This document shows, piece after piece, positions 1-6,822 of a DNA stretch of 7,925 bases. Every line of letters begins with the position of its first letter. Position 1 is the stretch's first letter. The translations under genes were made by a program, and so were the position numbers. The notes beneath the pieces are model-generated. The model was given only the letters and a program-made list of their open reading frames with translations. It had not been told where the DNA came from and did no database searches. Origin of the DNA: an uncultured Clostridia bacterium (lineage in GTDB: Bacteria > Bacillota > Clostridia > Oscillospirales > CAG-272); assembly GCA_946641795.1 (NCBI GenBank), contig CAMPBZ010000049.1, forward strand, positions 1-7,925. The letters run 5' to 3'.

Positions 1-743
1 CCCGTTGTTTCAATGACGTTTGCGCCGTAGTTTCTGGCGTTGACGTATTCTTCCTCGGTGCTCAAAATCCAAATGCCGAGATCGGCATAGCGTTTGACAA
101 GGGCCGCAAGCTCCTTGCTGACAAACGGGATTTTTACCCAAGTGGTTTTATCATTTTGATAAGGCAACCAAACGGTCAATTTCTCCCGGCCAACAACACG
201 GACGAGTTCCTTTAAAACATCCTCGTCCACATATCCGTCATAATGGATCTCCGCATTCGGAAAACGCTCTTTCAAGCGCTTAATCCGGTCAACGCTGGTG
301 CTGGTAAACGCGATGTTGGCGTGGTGCGCTTCAATCAAGTTCAAGAAACTTTCAAAATAGGGCGCCGGGAACCACTCAAACCGGTTGTCGATTTTCAGCA
401 AAATGCCCGTTTCTTCGGACAATTTGAGCACGTCCTCAAACAGGGGCGCTTTTTCGCCGGCAAACTTGGGGTCAAACCAACTGCCAAACTCATAATTTCC
501 GAGTTCTTGGTAGGTAATATCGCCAATCATAATCGGTTTTTCAATTTTATCGCCGTTCAACTTTCTTCCCGTTCTTTCAAGCAAATCGTCGTGCAGAACG
601 ACAAACACCCCGTCGGCGGTGATGTTGGGGTCAAGCTCAATAATTTCGTAGCCCTGCTCGATTGCGCCGCGAAACGCCGCCATTGTGTTTTCGGGATAGT
701 CGGTGCTGACGCCGCGATGCGCCTGCAATCTGAATTTTTCCAT
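1..743 (-). CDS. Glycerophosphodiester phosphodiesterase (GDPD family), 3' end missing
   Basis: This enzyme family hydrolyses glycerophosphodiesters, the deacylation products of phospholipids, to glycerol-3-phosphate and an alcohol. I read 247 complete codons before the window edge. The TIM-barrel signature is clear: HRG at residues 9-11, PENT at 17-20, IELD at 35-38 and LHD at 50-52. By family knowledge H9 and H51 are the catalytic histidines and E36 and D38 are metal ligands. The third ligand, usually Glu in an IEIK-like motif, appears as D119 (KIDNR at 117-121). No signal peptide or membrane segment is present, so it should be cytoplasmic. The last visible residues (GANVIETT) correspond to the family's C-terminal ITD-type strand, so probably only a short tail is lost. 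The ATG at 743 is chosen because GGAGG lies 8 nt upstream; an in-frame ATG at 758 overlaps that site. The gene has its own promoter after the groEL terminator. Substrate is not determinable. Confidence 0.9.
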   Translation of the reverse strand, partial: MEKFRLQAHRGVSTDYPENTMAAFRGAIEQGYEIIELDPNITADGVFVVLHDDLLERTGRKLNGDKIEKPIMIGDITYQELGNYEFGSWFDPKFAGEKAPLFEDVLKLSEETGILLKIDNRFEWFPAPYFESFLNLIEAHHANIAFTSTSVDRIKRLKERFPNAEIHYDGYVDEDVLKELVRVVGREKLTVWLPYQNDKTTWVKIPFVSKELAALVKRYADLGIWILSTEEEYVNARNYGANVIETT

Positions 744-762
744 TTTGATTTCCTCCATACAA

Positions 763-814
763 CGATCGGTGCGGTTTCATCATCCTTTTTCTTTGAGAAA
801 AGCGCGCGCCGATC
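763..814 (-). other. Possible compound stem-loop in the GDPD mRNA leader
   Basis: In the leader RNA, GAUCGG (814-809) can pair with CCGAUC (769-764), extended by two more pairs past one mismatch. A smaller 6-bp hairpin, TTTTCT-CAA-AGAAAA (801-787), nests inside. The structure ends just before the ribosome binding site at 756-752. I recognise no riboswitch class in it, and stems of this size can occur by chance. Confidence 0.25.
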
Positions 815-833
815 AAGATGATTTGATACCATC

Positions 834-862
834 AGTATAGCCCAAAAAACCTTTTTTGTCAA
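834..862 (-). promoter_or_regulatory. Sigma-A promoter of the GDPD gene
   Basis: On the minus strand a perfect -35 box TTGACA (862-857) is followed after exactly 17 bases by TATACT (839-834), one mismatch from the -10 consensus. Transcription should begin near 827, giving a leader of about 85 nt before the ATG at 743. The promoter starts 12 bp past the T-run of the groEL terminator, which makes the GDPD gene an independent transcription unit. Confidence 0.88.
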
Positions 863-874
863 GTTTTTCCGCCG

Positions 875-910
875 AAAAAAACGGCGGGAACGGCGCTTGG
901 CCGTTCCCGC
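875..910 (-). terminator. Intrinsic terminator of groES-groEL
   Basis: An 11-bp perfect GC-rich stem (minus strand 910-900 GCGGGAACGGC paired with 894-884) encloses a 5-nt loop and is followed within two bases by a run of seven T (881-875). It begins 24 bp beyond the groEL stop codon. This is a textbook rho-independent terminator for the chaperonin operon. Confidence 0.93.
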
Positions 911-934
911 TTTGCGGTTGTTGTTTCGGGTTTA

Positions 935-2566
935 TCAATACATTCCGCCCATACCGCCGGGTGCCGCAGGCGCGGGAGCGGGTTCGGGCTCTTTCTTATC
1001 GGCCACAACCGACTCGGTGGTGAGGATGACCGAGGCGATGGAAGCCGCGTTTTGCAGTGCGCAGCGGGTGACCTTGGTGGGATCGACGATGCCGCTTGCA
1101 ACCATATCGCAGTAGGTTTCGTTGTAGGCGTCAAAGCCGTAGCCGACCTTGCCGCTGTTCATAATTTTATCCACAATGACGCCGCCGTCAAAGCCCGCGT
1201 TTGCGGCAATCTGGCGCACCGGCTCTTCCAGCGCTTTGAGAACGATGCGAACGCCGGTTTTCTCGTCGCCGTCCACTGCGTCAAGCACCTTGGCAACCTC
1301 GGGAATGGCGTTGAGGTAGGCGGTTCCGCCGCCGGCAACAATGCCCTCCTCCACGGCCGCTTTGGTGGCGTTGAGCGCGTCCTCGATGCGGAGCTTCTTC
1401 TCCTTCATCTCGGCCTCGGTCGCGGCGCCGACCTTGATAACGGCAACGCCGCCGGCCAGCTTGGCAAGCCGCTCTTGCAGTTTTTCGCGGTCGAAGTCGG
1501 AAGTGGTCTCCTCAATGGCCGTACGGATCTGGCTCACGCGCGCTTTGATCGCGTCGGGATCGCCCGAACCGCCAACGATGATGGTGTGCTCCTTATTGAC
1601 CTTGACCTGGCGCGCGTGGCCGAGCATATCCACGGTGGTATCTTTCAGTTCCAGGCCGACCTCGGAGGAAATGACCTGGCCGCCCGTGAGAATAGCGATG
1701 TCTTGCAGCATTTCCTTGCGGCGGTCGCCAAAGCCCGGCGCCTTGACGGCAACGCAGTTAAATACGCCGCGCAGTTTGTTGAGCACCAGCGTGGTCAGGG
1801 CCTCGCCCTCAACGTCCTCGGCAATGATGAGCAGTTTTTTGCCCGACTGGACGATTTGCTCCAACAGGGGCAGGATCTCCTGGATGTTGGAGATCTTCTT
1901 ATCGGTGATGAGCAGGAAAGCGTCGTCGATGACGGCTTCCATTTTATCCATATCGGTTGCCATGTAGGGCGAGAGGTAGCCGCGGTCGAACTGCATTCCT
2001 TCCACAACCTCGGAATAGGTGTCGGCCGATTTGGACTCCTCAATGGTGATAACGCCGTCGGAAGTGACCTTCTCCATAGCGTCGGCAATCAGCTGGCCGA
2101 TGACTTCGTCGCCGGCGGAAATGGTGCCTACGCGGGCAATGTCCGCCGAACCGTTGACCTTTTTGGAGTTGGCGATCAGCGCCGCAACGGCCGCGTCAAC
2201 CGCTTTTTTCATTCCTTTGCGAACAACCATCGGGTTTGCCCCGGCGGTCACGTTCTTCATTCCCTCGCGTACGAAGGCCTGCGCCAGTAGCGTTGCGGTG
2301 GTGGTACCGTCGCCGGCGGCGTCGTTGGTTTTGGTGGCAACCTCTTTGACCAGCTGCGCACCCATATTTTCGGCTTCGTTTTCCAGCTCGATCTCTTTGG
2401 CGATGGTCACGCCGTCGTTGGTGATGAGCGGAGAGCCGTATTTTTTATCCAGCACCACGTTTCTGCCCTTGGGGCCAAGCGTGATCTTAACGGTGTCGGC
2501 CAACTGGTCAACGCCGCGGACGAGCGCATTGCGCGCTTCCATTCCGTAAAGAATTTCTTTTGCCAT
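935..2566 (-). CDS. groEL: GroEL, 60-kDa chaperonin
   Basis: GroEL forms the double-ring ATP-dependent folding chamber that encloses non-native proteins in the cytoplasm, with GroES as lid. The 543-residue length is normal. Visible hallmarks are the N-terminal MAKEI start, the ATP-site GDGTTT at 85-90 (D86), catalytic-type D396 in the IEDALNATKAAVEEG stretch, the family signature AAVEEGIVAGGG at 403-414, and a short C-terminal Gly-Met tail (GGMGGMY) preceded by an Ala-Pro-rich linker. Equatorial, intermediate and apical regions are all present without gaps. The ATG at 2566 follows groES by 20 nt and is preceded by an AAAGGGG ribosome binding site about 12 nt upstream. It is co-transcribed with groES from the CIRCE-controlled promoter and ends at the strong terminator at 875-910. 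It appears intact and ordinary. Confidence 0.98.
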   Translation of the reverse strand: MAKEILYGMEARNALVRGVDQLADTVKITLGPKGRNVVLDKKYGSPLITNDGVTIAKEIELENEAENMGAQLVKEVATKTNDAAGDGTTTATLLAQAFVREGMKNVTAGANPMVVRKGMKKAVDAAVAALIANSKKVNGSADIARVGTISAGDEVIGQLIADAMEKVTSDGVITIEESKSADTYSEVVEGMQFDRGYLSPYMATDMDKMEAVIDDAFLLITDKKISNIQEILPLLEQIVQSGKKLLIIAEDVEGEALTTLVLNKLRGVFNCVAVKAPGFGDRRKEMLQDIAILTGGQVISSEVGLELKDTTVDMLGHARQVKVNKEHTIIVGGSGDPDAIKARVSQIRTAIEETTSDFDREKLQERLAKLAGGVAVIKVGAATEAEMKEKKLRIEDALNATKAAVEEGIVAGGGTAYLNAIPEVAKVLDAVDGDEKTGVRIVLKALEEPVRQIAANAGFDGGVIVDKIMNSGKVGYGFDAYNETYCDMVASGIVDPTKVTRCALQNAASIASVILTTESVVADKKEPEPAPAPAAPGGMGGMY

Positions 2567-2586
2567 AATGTATCCAATCCCCTTTC

Positions 2587-2874
2587 TTATTCAACCACAG
2601 CGAGAATATCGCTCTGCTTGACGATGGTATATTCTACTCCGTCCACCTTGACCTCGGTGCCGGAATACTTGCTGGTGATGACCTTATCCCCTACTTTGAC
2701 TTCCATAGGGATCAGCTTGCCTTCGTCGGTGTGCGCGCCGGGGCCAACGGCTACAACCTCGGCCACCTGCGGTTTTTCCTGCGCCGAAGCGGTAAGAAAA
2801 ATGCCGGCCTTTGTTTTTTCCTCGGCCTCTACAAGTTTGACGACCACTCTGTCGCCCAACGGTTTGATGTTCAT
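2587..2874 (-). CDS. groES: GroES, 10-kDa co-chaperonin
   Basis: GroES is the heptameric lid of the GroEL chamber. The 95-residue protein has the usual MNIKPLGDRVVVK N terminus and a mobile loop around residues 17-34 containing the hydrophobic GIFL motif (I25, F26, L27) that contacts GroEL apical domains, followed by the QEKPQ turn. GKLIPMEVKVGDKVI and the C-terminal DILAVVE strand are also typical. The ATG at 2874 has GGAGG 8 nt upstream. It is the first gene of the groES-groEL operon, with a leader of about 80 nt carrying the CIRCE element. The loop tripeptide IFL replaces the more usual I-V/I-L; this is conservative. Confidence 0.98.
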   Translation of the reverse strand: MNIKPLGDRVVVKLVEAEEKTKAGIFLTASAQEKPQVAEVVAVGPGAHTDEGKLIPMEVKVGDKVITSKYSGTEVKVDGVEYTIVKQSDILAVVE

Positions 2875-2922
2875 AAAACGTTCCTCCTTTTTCGTTTGGA
2901 AATCGTCTTTTTCGACGAGATT

Positions 2923-2949
2923 TTAGCACTTGAAGCCTCCGAGTGCTAA
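2923..2949 (-). promoter_or_regulatory. CIRCE operator (HrcA binding site)
   Basis: The inverted repeat TTAGCACTC-N9-GAGTGCTAA is present with one mismatch: on the minus strand the first arm (2949-2941) is perfect and the second (2931-2923) reads AAGTGCTAA. The spacer is exactly 9 bases. It lies about 5 bp downstream of the predicted transcription start of groES, the standard position where HrcA represses chaperonin expression until heat stress. An hrcA gene must therefore be expected elsewhere in the genome; it is not in this window. Confidence 0.95.
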
Positions 2950-2960
2950 CTCTATTGTTT

Positions 2961-2988
2961 ATTCTATCCTATTTTGGAAAAAAATCAA
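2961..2988 (-). promoter_or_regulatory. Sigma-A promoter of groES-groEL
   Basis: On the minus strand TTGATT (2988-2983) and TAGAAT (2966-2961) are separated by 16 bp, matching sigma-A boxes with two and one mismatches respectively. The predicted start near 2954 places CIRCE at about +5. The -35 box sits inside an A7/T7 inverted repeat described separately. Confidence 0.82.
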
Positions 2989-2999
2989 GTGTTTTTTTC
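2977..2999. terminator. Possible weak bidirectional terminator between the YwaF-like gene and groES
   Basis: A perfect 8-bp inverted repeat, GAAAAAAA (2977-2984) and TTTTTTTC (2992-2999), encloses 7 bases. RNA from either strand would give an A/U hairpin with a U-rich 3' arm, but the stem is thermodynamically weak and no U-tract follows it. It lies 27 bp after the stop of the YwaF-like gene, which otherwise has no terminator, and overlaps the groES -35 box. It may simply be an A/T-rich promoter region. Confidence 0.25.
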
Positions 3000-3025
3000 A
3001 ATAATTCACATACTGTTCACAATTC

Positions 3026-4030
3026 TCAAAGGGTGAAATATTCAACAACGATGGCGGTGATATTGACGGCTGCAAAAGCCGACGAGATCAGAATATTTTT
3101 GACCTCTTTTCGCCGGATGGAATTGATGAGCGTTGGAAGGACCATTGCGGTTGCAACCATAGAAACGAGTGAGCAGATCAGCGCGCCTATGCCTTTGTTG
3201 AAAATGCAGAGCAGGAGCCCGACCGCCACCAGCCCGGTGGTGACCGAAGAGGCAATGATGCCGGTGCGCGTACTGCAAATGATCTTTTCAAACAATTTGA
3301 GCACCAGATACGCAAGGATCGGTACGGCGATTGTTCCTGCCCCGATGAGGAGGACATAGAGCAACTGCCCGAACCAGCCCATACTGCCGACCAGCGAAAG
3401 TCTTACGTTTTCAAGGAACGGCGCATTGCAGGATTTGAAATTGTTGAAGTTGATGGAAAACAAGTTTGCAACCGTAGCGCTGACGACCGCATAGCCGGCA
3501 AACGCAAGCGTGATGACTTTGAGATCCCGCTTGGTATCGTGCCGGCAAAGGTTGCCGAACGAAAAGAAGAAGAACGGGAACAGCGCCACGTTATGGAAGA
3601 CGACCGAATGGAACCTAAAATAACTTCTCCAATCGCCGGCAAAAAAGGCGGGAATGGATTGGATATCGGAATCGGGATAGATCAGCAACGGATAAACCGC
3701 CATAAAGAGGAACAGGCAGGCCGAAATGGTTGCCGCAATGGTACGGAAATGCTCCTTGTATTTTCCCTTGTAGAACGCCGCGACCGGCAGGAAATACAGG
3801 AACAGCGAGCAGAAATGCAGGGGGATATGGTAGAGATCATACCCGTTGATGATGCTCAACAACTGCTTGAAAAACTCCAAAACGAGAAGAACGATGGTGA
3901 CGATTTGGATGGGCAGCATTTTTGCTTTTTCGGATTTGTTCTTCAAAAGCCGGGTGATGAGATACGACGAAAGAATGATCAGCAAAAATACGGGTACCAA
4001 TGTAATCAGTCGAAATTGTGACCAAAACAT
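3026..4030 (-). CDS. Polytopic membrane protein, YwaF/TMEM164-like with C-terminal extension
   Basis: The 334-residue product is strongly hydrophobic, with about ten candidate membrane segments (roughly 7-27, 41-62, 71-88, 95-118, 140-160, 170-193, 215-248, 258-278, 281-303, 311-331). The pattern PLHFCSLFLYFLP at 70-82, a downstream FRFHSVVFHN at 138-147 and the loop plus GxxGWF stretch around 195-221 resemble the bacterial YwaF family (TIGR02206), distantly related to eukaryotic TMEM164. Human TMEM164 has been reported as a Cys/His acyltransferase; here H72, C74, H141 and H146 are the only obvious candidates for comparable residues, and that function is inference. YwaF-type proteins are nearer 230-240 residues, so the last 90 or so residues, carrying three extra hydrophobic segments, are additional. 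The ATG at 4030 is the only standard start after an in-frame stop upstream, but its Shine-Dalgarno is far away. The gene has its own promoter. I cannot assign a substrate or pathway. Confidence 0.82.
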   Translation of the reverse strand: MFWSQFRLITLVPVFLLIILSSYLITRLLKNKSEKAKMLPIQIVTIVLLVLEFFKQLLSIINGYDLYHIPLHFCSLFLYFLPVAAFYKGKYKEHFRTIAATISACLFLFMAVYPLLIYPDSDIQSIPAFFAGDWRSYFRFHSVVFHNVALFPFFFFSFGNLCRHDTKRDLKVITLAFAGYAVVSATVANLFSINFNNFKSCNAPFLENVRLSLVGSMGWFGQLLYVLLIGAGTIAVPILAYLVLKLFEKIICSTRTGIIASSVTTGLVAVGLLLCIFNKGIGALICSLVSMVATAMVLPTLINSIRRKEVKNILISSAFAAVNITAIVVEYFTL

Positions 4031-4040
4031 ACTTCTTTTC

Positions 4041-4060
4041 GGGATTGTTTTCCCTCTCCT
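4041..4060 (-). promoter_or_regulatory. Distant ribosome binding site with intervening mini-hairpin
   Basis: The strong Shine-Dalgarno AGGAGA (4060-4055) lies 24 nt from the ATG at 4030, well beyond normal spacing. Between them GGGA (4054-4051) can pair with TCCC (4044-4041) around a 6-nt loop. Folding out these 14 nt leaves an effective spacing of 10 nt. The only in-frame codon at a normal distance is ATC, a very rare start. Confidence 0.4.
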
Positions 4061-4076
4061 TTTTGTATTTTATTCC

Positions 4077-4085
4077 ATTATATCA
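4077..4085 (-). promoter_or_regulatory. Extended -10 promoter of the YwaF-like gene
   Basis: On the minus strand TGA directly precedes a perfect TATAAT (4082-4077), giving an extended -10 element. No good -35 box is seen 16-18 bp upstream, which is common for extended -10 promoters. The predicted start near 4070 gives a 40-nt leader containing the distant Shine-Dalgarno site. Confidence 0.68.
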
Positions 4086-4124
4086 CAAAATTTGCGTTTT
4101 TGGGAAAAATACCGATATTTGCTT

Positions 4125-5327
4125 TTATTTCAGTTCTGCGGCAATGTCTGGAAATGGCGAAAGGCTCCGTTTCAGAATGCCGTGCATTTGCGCAATGGCA
4201 ACGCCGTAGTTTGTCATCGGGACGCCCTGCGCCCCGGCGCGGGCGAGCCGGCTTGCCATTTCCCGCTCGTTCAGCATACAGCCGCCGCAATGGACGACCA
4301 GCGCATAGCCGCTCAAATCCTCCGGGAAGGTGCCGCCAGAAGTAAAGGCAAAGCGCAGTTCCTTTTTGGTGTAATCCAAAAGCCATTTGGGCAGTTTGAC
4401 CGTTCCGATGTCCTCGCATTGGCGGTGGTGGGTACAGCCCTCGGAAATCAATACCGTGTCGCCGTCTTTGAGATCATCCAGCCTGGCCGCGCCGCGCACC
4501 AGGGCTTTGAGATCGCCTTTGTAGCGCGCGAAGAGAATGGAAAACGAGGTGAGCGGAATTTCGGGCGGCACAATTTTTGCCACCTTGCCGAACACCTGCG
4601 AATCGGTGATGACGATGGCGGGCGGGGCGGCAAGTTTTTCCAGCGTTTCGGCAAGCTCGCCATCGCGGCAAACGATCGCGGTGTTGCCGCCGTCCAGCAG
4701 ATCGCGAATGGTTTGCTGTTGGGGCAGGATCAGCCTTCCCTTGGGGGCGGCCTTGTCGATGGGGACGACCAGCACCGCAACGGCGCCGGCCGAGAGCAGA
4801 TCGGTTACAATGGGTTTTTCCTTTTTTGCGGCATTGCCCAGGGCGGCGAGCCGCTCTTTGAGCGCTTGAATGCCAAGCCCCGTCCGGGCGCTGACGAAAA
4901 GTTCGTTCTCGCCCGCCGCCGGAATTGCCGGGAGCAGGTCGGATTTGTTATAAGCGATCAAATAGGGCGTTTTCCGCTCTTCGAATGCGGAGATCAGAGC
5001 CTGATCCGGCGCGGTCAGCCCCTTTTGTGCGTCGGCGACCAGCACGGCAAGGTCGGTATAGCCGAGCGCCTCTTTTGCGCGGCGAACGCGCAGCTCTCCC
5101 AGCTCGCCCTCGTCGTCAATGCCGGGGGTATCCACAACAACGACCGGGCCGAGCGGCAACAATTCCATTGCCTTTTTGACCGGATCTGTGGTGGTTCCCT
5201 TTACTTCCGAAACCACCGAAAGCTCCTGGCCGGTAACGGCGTTGACCAGGCTGGATTTGCCCGCGTTGCGCACGCCGAAAAAGCTGACGTGAAGCCGCTC
5301 GGCGGCGGGGGTATCGTTCAATCCCAT
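4125..5327 (-). CDS. hydF: HydF, [FeFe]-hydrogenase maturation GTPase/scaffold
   Basis: HydF carries the 2Fe precursor of the H-cluster and delivers it to the hydrogenase. The 400-residue protein starts with a Ras-like GTPase domain: P-loop GVRNAGKSS at 18-26, switch GTTTDP at 44-49, DTPG at 66-69, NKSD at 127-130 and SAR at 146-148. A central dimerisation region follows, then the C-terminal [4Fe-4S] site with the family motif C-x-H (C298, H300) and HCGGC (H346, C347, C350). All expected ligands are present. The ATG at 5327 is preferred because AAAGGAG ends 6 nt upstream and the protein then begins just before the GTPase strand; an in-frame ATG at 5396 would overlap hydG by 44 nt and add 23 residues with no family support. 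It follows hydG by 25 nt and is the last gene of the operon. No strong terminator follows it. Confidence 0.96.
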   Translation of the reverse strand: MGLNDTPAAERLHVSFFGVRNAGKSSLVNAVTGQELSVVSEVKGTTTDPVKKAMELLPLGPVVVVDTPGIDDEGELGELRVRRAKEALGYTDLAVLVADAQKGLTAPDQALISAFEERKTPYLIAYNKSDLLPAIPAAGENELFVSARTGLGIQALKERLAALGNAAKKEKPIVTDLLSAGAVAVLVVPIDKAAPKGRLILPQQQTIRDLLDGGNTAIVCRDGELAETLEKLAAPPAIVITDSQVFGKVAKIVPPEIPLTSFSILFARYKGDLKALVRGAARLDDLKDGDTVLISEGCTHHRQCEDIGTVKLPKWLLDYTKKELRFAFTSGGTFPEDLSGYALVVHCGGCMLNEREMASRLARAGAQGVPMTNYGVAIAQMHGILKRSLSPFPDIAAELK

Positions 5328-5352
5328 AGGGTACTCCTTTCGCTTGAAAAAG

Positions 5353-6801
5353 TTAGAAGCGGAAATCTCTGCGGTTGCTGTTTTTAATGTCGGCAATGTT
5401 CTGCTTTGCGATCTCCTTGACCTTCGGGTTGGGAATCTTTTCCAGCTCCTGCTCGATCAGCTTGTAGCCCACTTCTTTGGTGGCGGGGCTGGCGTAATCT
5501 TCCAGGTATTCGGTCAGGGTCATCAGCGCGTTGGGGTGACAGCAGTTGAGGATTTGCCCACTCTTGCAAAGCGACATAAAGCGGTCGCCGGTGCGCCCTT
5601 CGCGGTAGCAGGCGGTGCAAAAGGACGGAATATGACCGTTCTCCATCAGCCAGCGGACCACCTCGTCCAGCGTTCGCTGATCCGAAACGTCAAACTGCTC
5701 GGTATCGTGCGGGCGTTCTGCCTCGGAGTAGCCGCCGACAGAGGTACGCGACGCGCCGCTGACCTGCGAAATGCCCACGCGCAGCAGTTTGGAGCGCACG
5801 GCCTCGGTCTCCCGCGTGGAAACAATCATACCGGTATAGGGCACGGCCAGGCGGATGCAGGCGGTGATCTTTTCAAAAATTTCGTCCGAAATAGAGTTGT
5901 CAAAGGCGCTGGGGTCAATGTCGTCGGCGTGTTTGATGCGCGGAACGCTGATGGTGTGCGGCCCGACGCCGTGAACGGCTTCCAGGTGCTCGGCGTGCAT
6001 CAAAAGCCCGGCAAACTCGTATTTGTAAAGTTCCAGGCCGAACAGAACACCCAGGCCTACGTCGTCAATGCCGCCCTCCATGGCGCGGTCCATCGCCTCG
6101 GTGTGGTAATCGTAATCGTGCTTGGGGCCGGTGGGGTGCAATTTGAGGTAGCTTTCCTTATGGTAGGTCTCCTGGAACAGAATGTAAGTTCCAATGCCGG
6201 CCTCGCGCAGTTTGCGGTAGTTTTCCACCGTGGTTGCCGCAATGTTGACGTTGACGCGGCGAATGGCGCCGTTTTTATGCTTGATGCTGTAAATGGTCTT
6301 AATGCAATCCAGAATGTACTCGATGGGGTTGTTGACCGGATCCTCGCCCGCCTCAATGGCAAGGCGCTTATGCCCCATATCCTGCAAGGCGATCACCTCT
6401 TTGGCAACCTCTTCCTGCGTTAATTTGCGGCGCGGAATGTGCTTGTTTTTCAGGTGGTAGGGGCAGTACACACACCCGTTGACGCAATAGTTGGAAAGAT
6501 AAAGCGGCGCAAACAGTACAATGCGGTTGCCGTAGTAGGCAAGCTTGATCTCCTCGGCAATGCGGAAGATCTCCTCGATCTTTTCGGGAATGTCGCAGGC
6601 GAGAAGCACCGAGGCCTCGCGGTGGGTAAGCCCCGTGCAAACGCTCCCCTTCCCGCTCTTTTTGGGGCGGGCTTTTTCCAGAATGGCATCGATGAGCGGA
6701 ATGTTATGTTTGTTCTCCTCGGCATAGCGGAGCGTTTCTTCAATTTCTTCGTGATTGATAAACTCCTCGGCTTTGAGGGATTTGGGATTGTAGATCGCCA
6801 T
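5353..6801 (-). CDS. hydG: HydG, radical-SAM tyrosine lyase for H-cluster assembly
   Basis: HydG cleaves tyrosine with S-adenosylmethionine to p-cresol and dehydroglycine, which yields the CO and cyanide ligands of the H-cluster as an Fe(CO)2(CN) synthon. The 482-residue length is typical. The radical-SAM cluster motif is C106-x3-C110-x2-C113 (CVNGCVYC), and the second, auxiliary iron-sulfur site in the C-terminal domain is C395-x2-C398-x22-C421, the HydG-defining CX2CX22C pattern that distinguishes it from the related thiamine enzyme ThiH. The ATG at 6801 has AAAGGAG about 12 nt upstream, slightly long but the only good site. It lies 21 nt downstream of hydE and 25 nt upstream of hydF in one operon. 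Intact and cytoplasmic. Confidence 0.98.
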   Translation of the reverse strand: MAIYNPKSLKAEEFINHEEIEETLRYAEENKHNIPLIDAILEKARPKKSGKGSVCTGLTHREASVLLACDIPEKIEEIFRIAEEIKLAYYGNRIVLFAPLYLSNYCVNGCVYCPYHLKNKHIPRRKLTQEEVAKEVIALQDMGHKRLAIEAGEDPVNNPIEYILDCIKTIYSIKHKNGAIRRVNVNIAATTVENYRKLREAGIGTYILFQETYHKESYLKLHPTGPKHDYDYHTEAMDRAMEGGIDDVGLGVLFGLELYKYEFAGLLMHAEHLEAVHGVGPHTISVPRIKHADDIDPSAFDNSISDEIFEKITACIRLAVPYTGMIVSTRETEAVRSKLLRVGISQVSGASRTSVGGYSEAERPHDTEQFDVSDQRTLDEVVRWLMENGHIPSFCTACYREGRTGDRFMSLCKSGQILNCCHPNALMTLTEYLEDYASPATKEVGYKLIEQELEKIPNPKVKEIAKQNIADIKNSNRRDFRF

Positions 6802-6822
6802 GGTTTTACAGGTCTCCTTTTT

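Noticed and set aside
744..758. Upstream in-frame ATG at 758 for the GDPD gene
   Set aside because: That ATG is fused to the GGAGG that serves the ATG at 743, and the protein from 743 begins at the usual distance from HRG.
1052..2290. 412-codon open frame on the + strand opposite groEL
   Set aside because: It is the complement of a perfectly conserved groEL, is low-complexity in composition, has no ribosome binding site and matches no family; typical of antisense open frames in GC-rich genes.
4107..4120. Terminator after hydF (AAATA-TCGG-TATTT on the minus strand followed by two more T)
   Set aside because: The stem is only five A/T pairs and would be very unstable; I cannot support it as a real terminator.
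3846..5387. 513-codon open frame on the + strand opposite hydF and the YwaF-like gene
   Set aside because: It crosses two well-supported minus-strand genes and the promoter between them, and its sequence shows no recognisable domain.
5328..5396. Upstream start for hydF at 5396
   Set aside because: It would overlap the hydG C terminus, has no ribosome binding site, and adds residues that merely reflect the hydG 3' end; the ATG at 5327 has a good AAAGGAG site.
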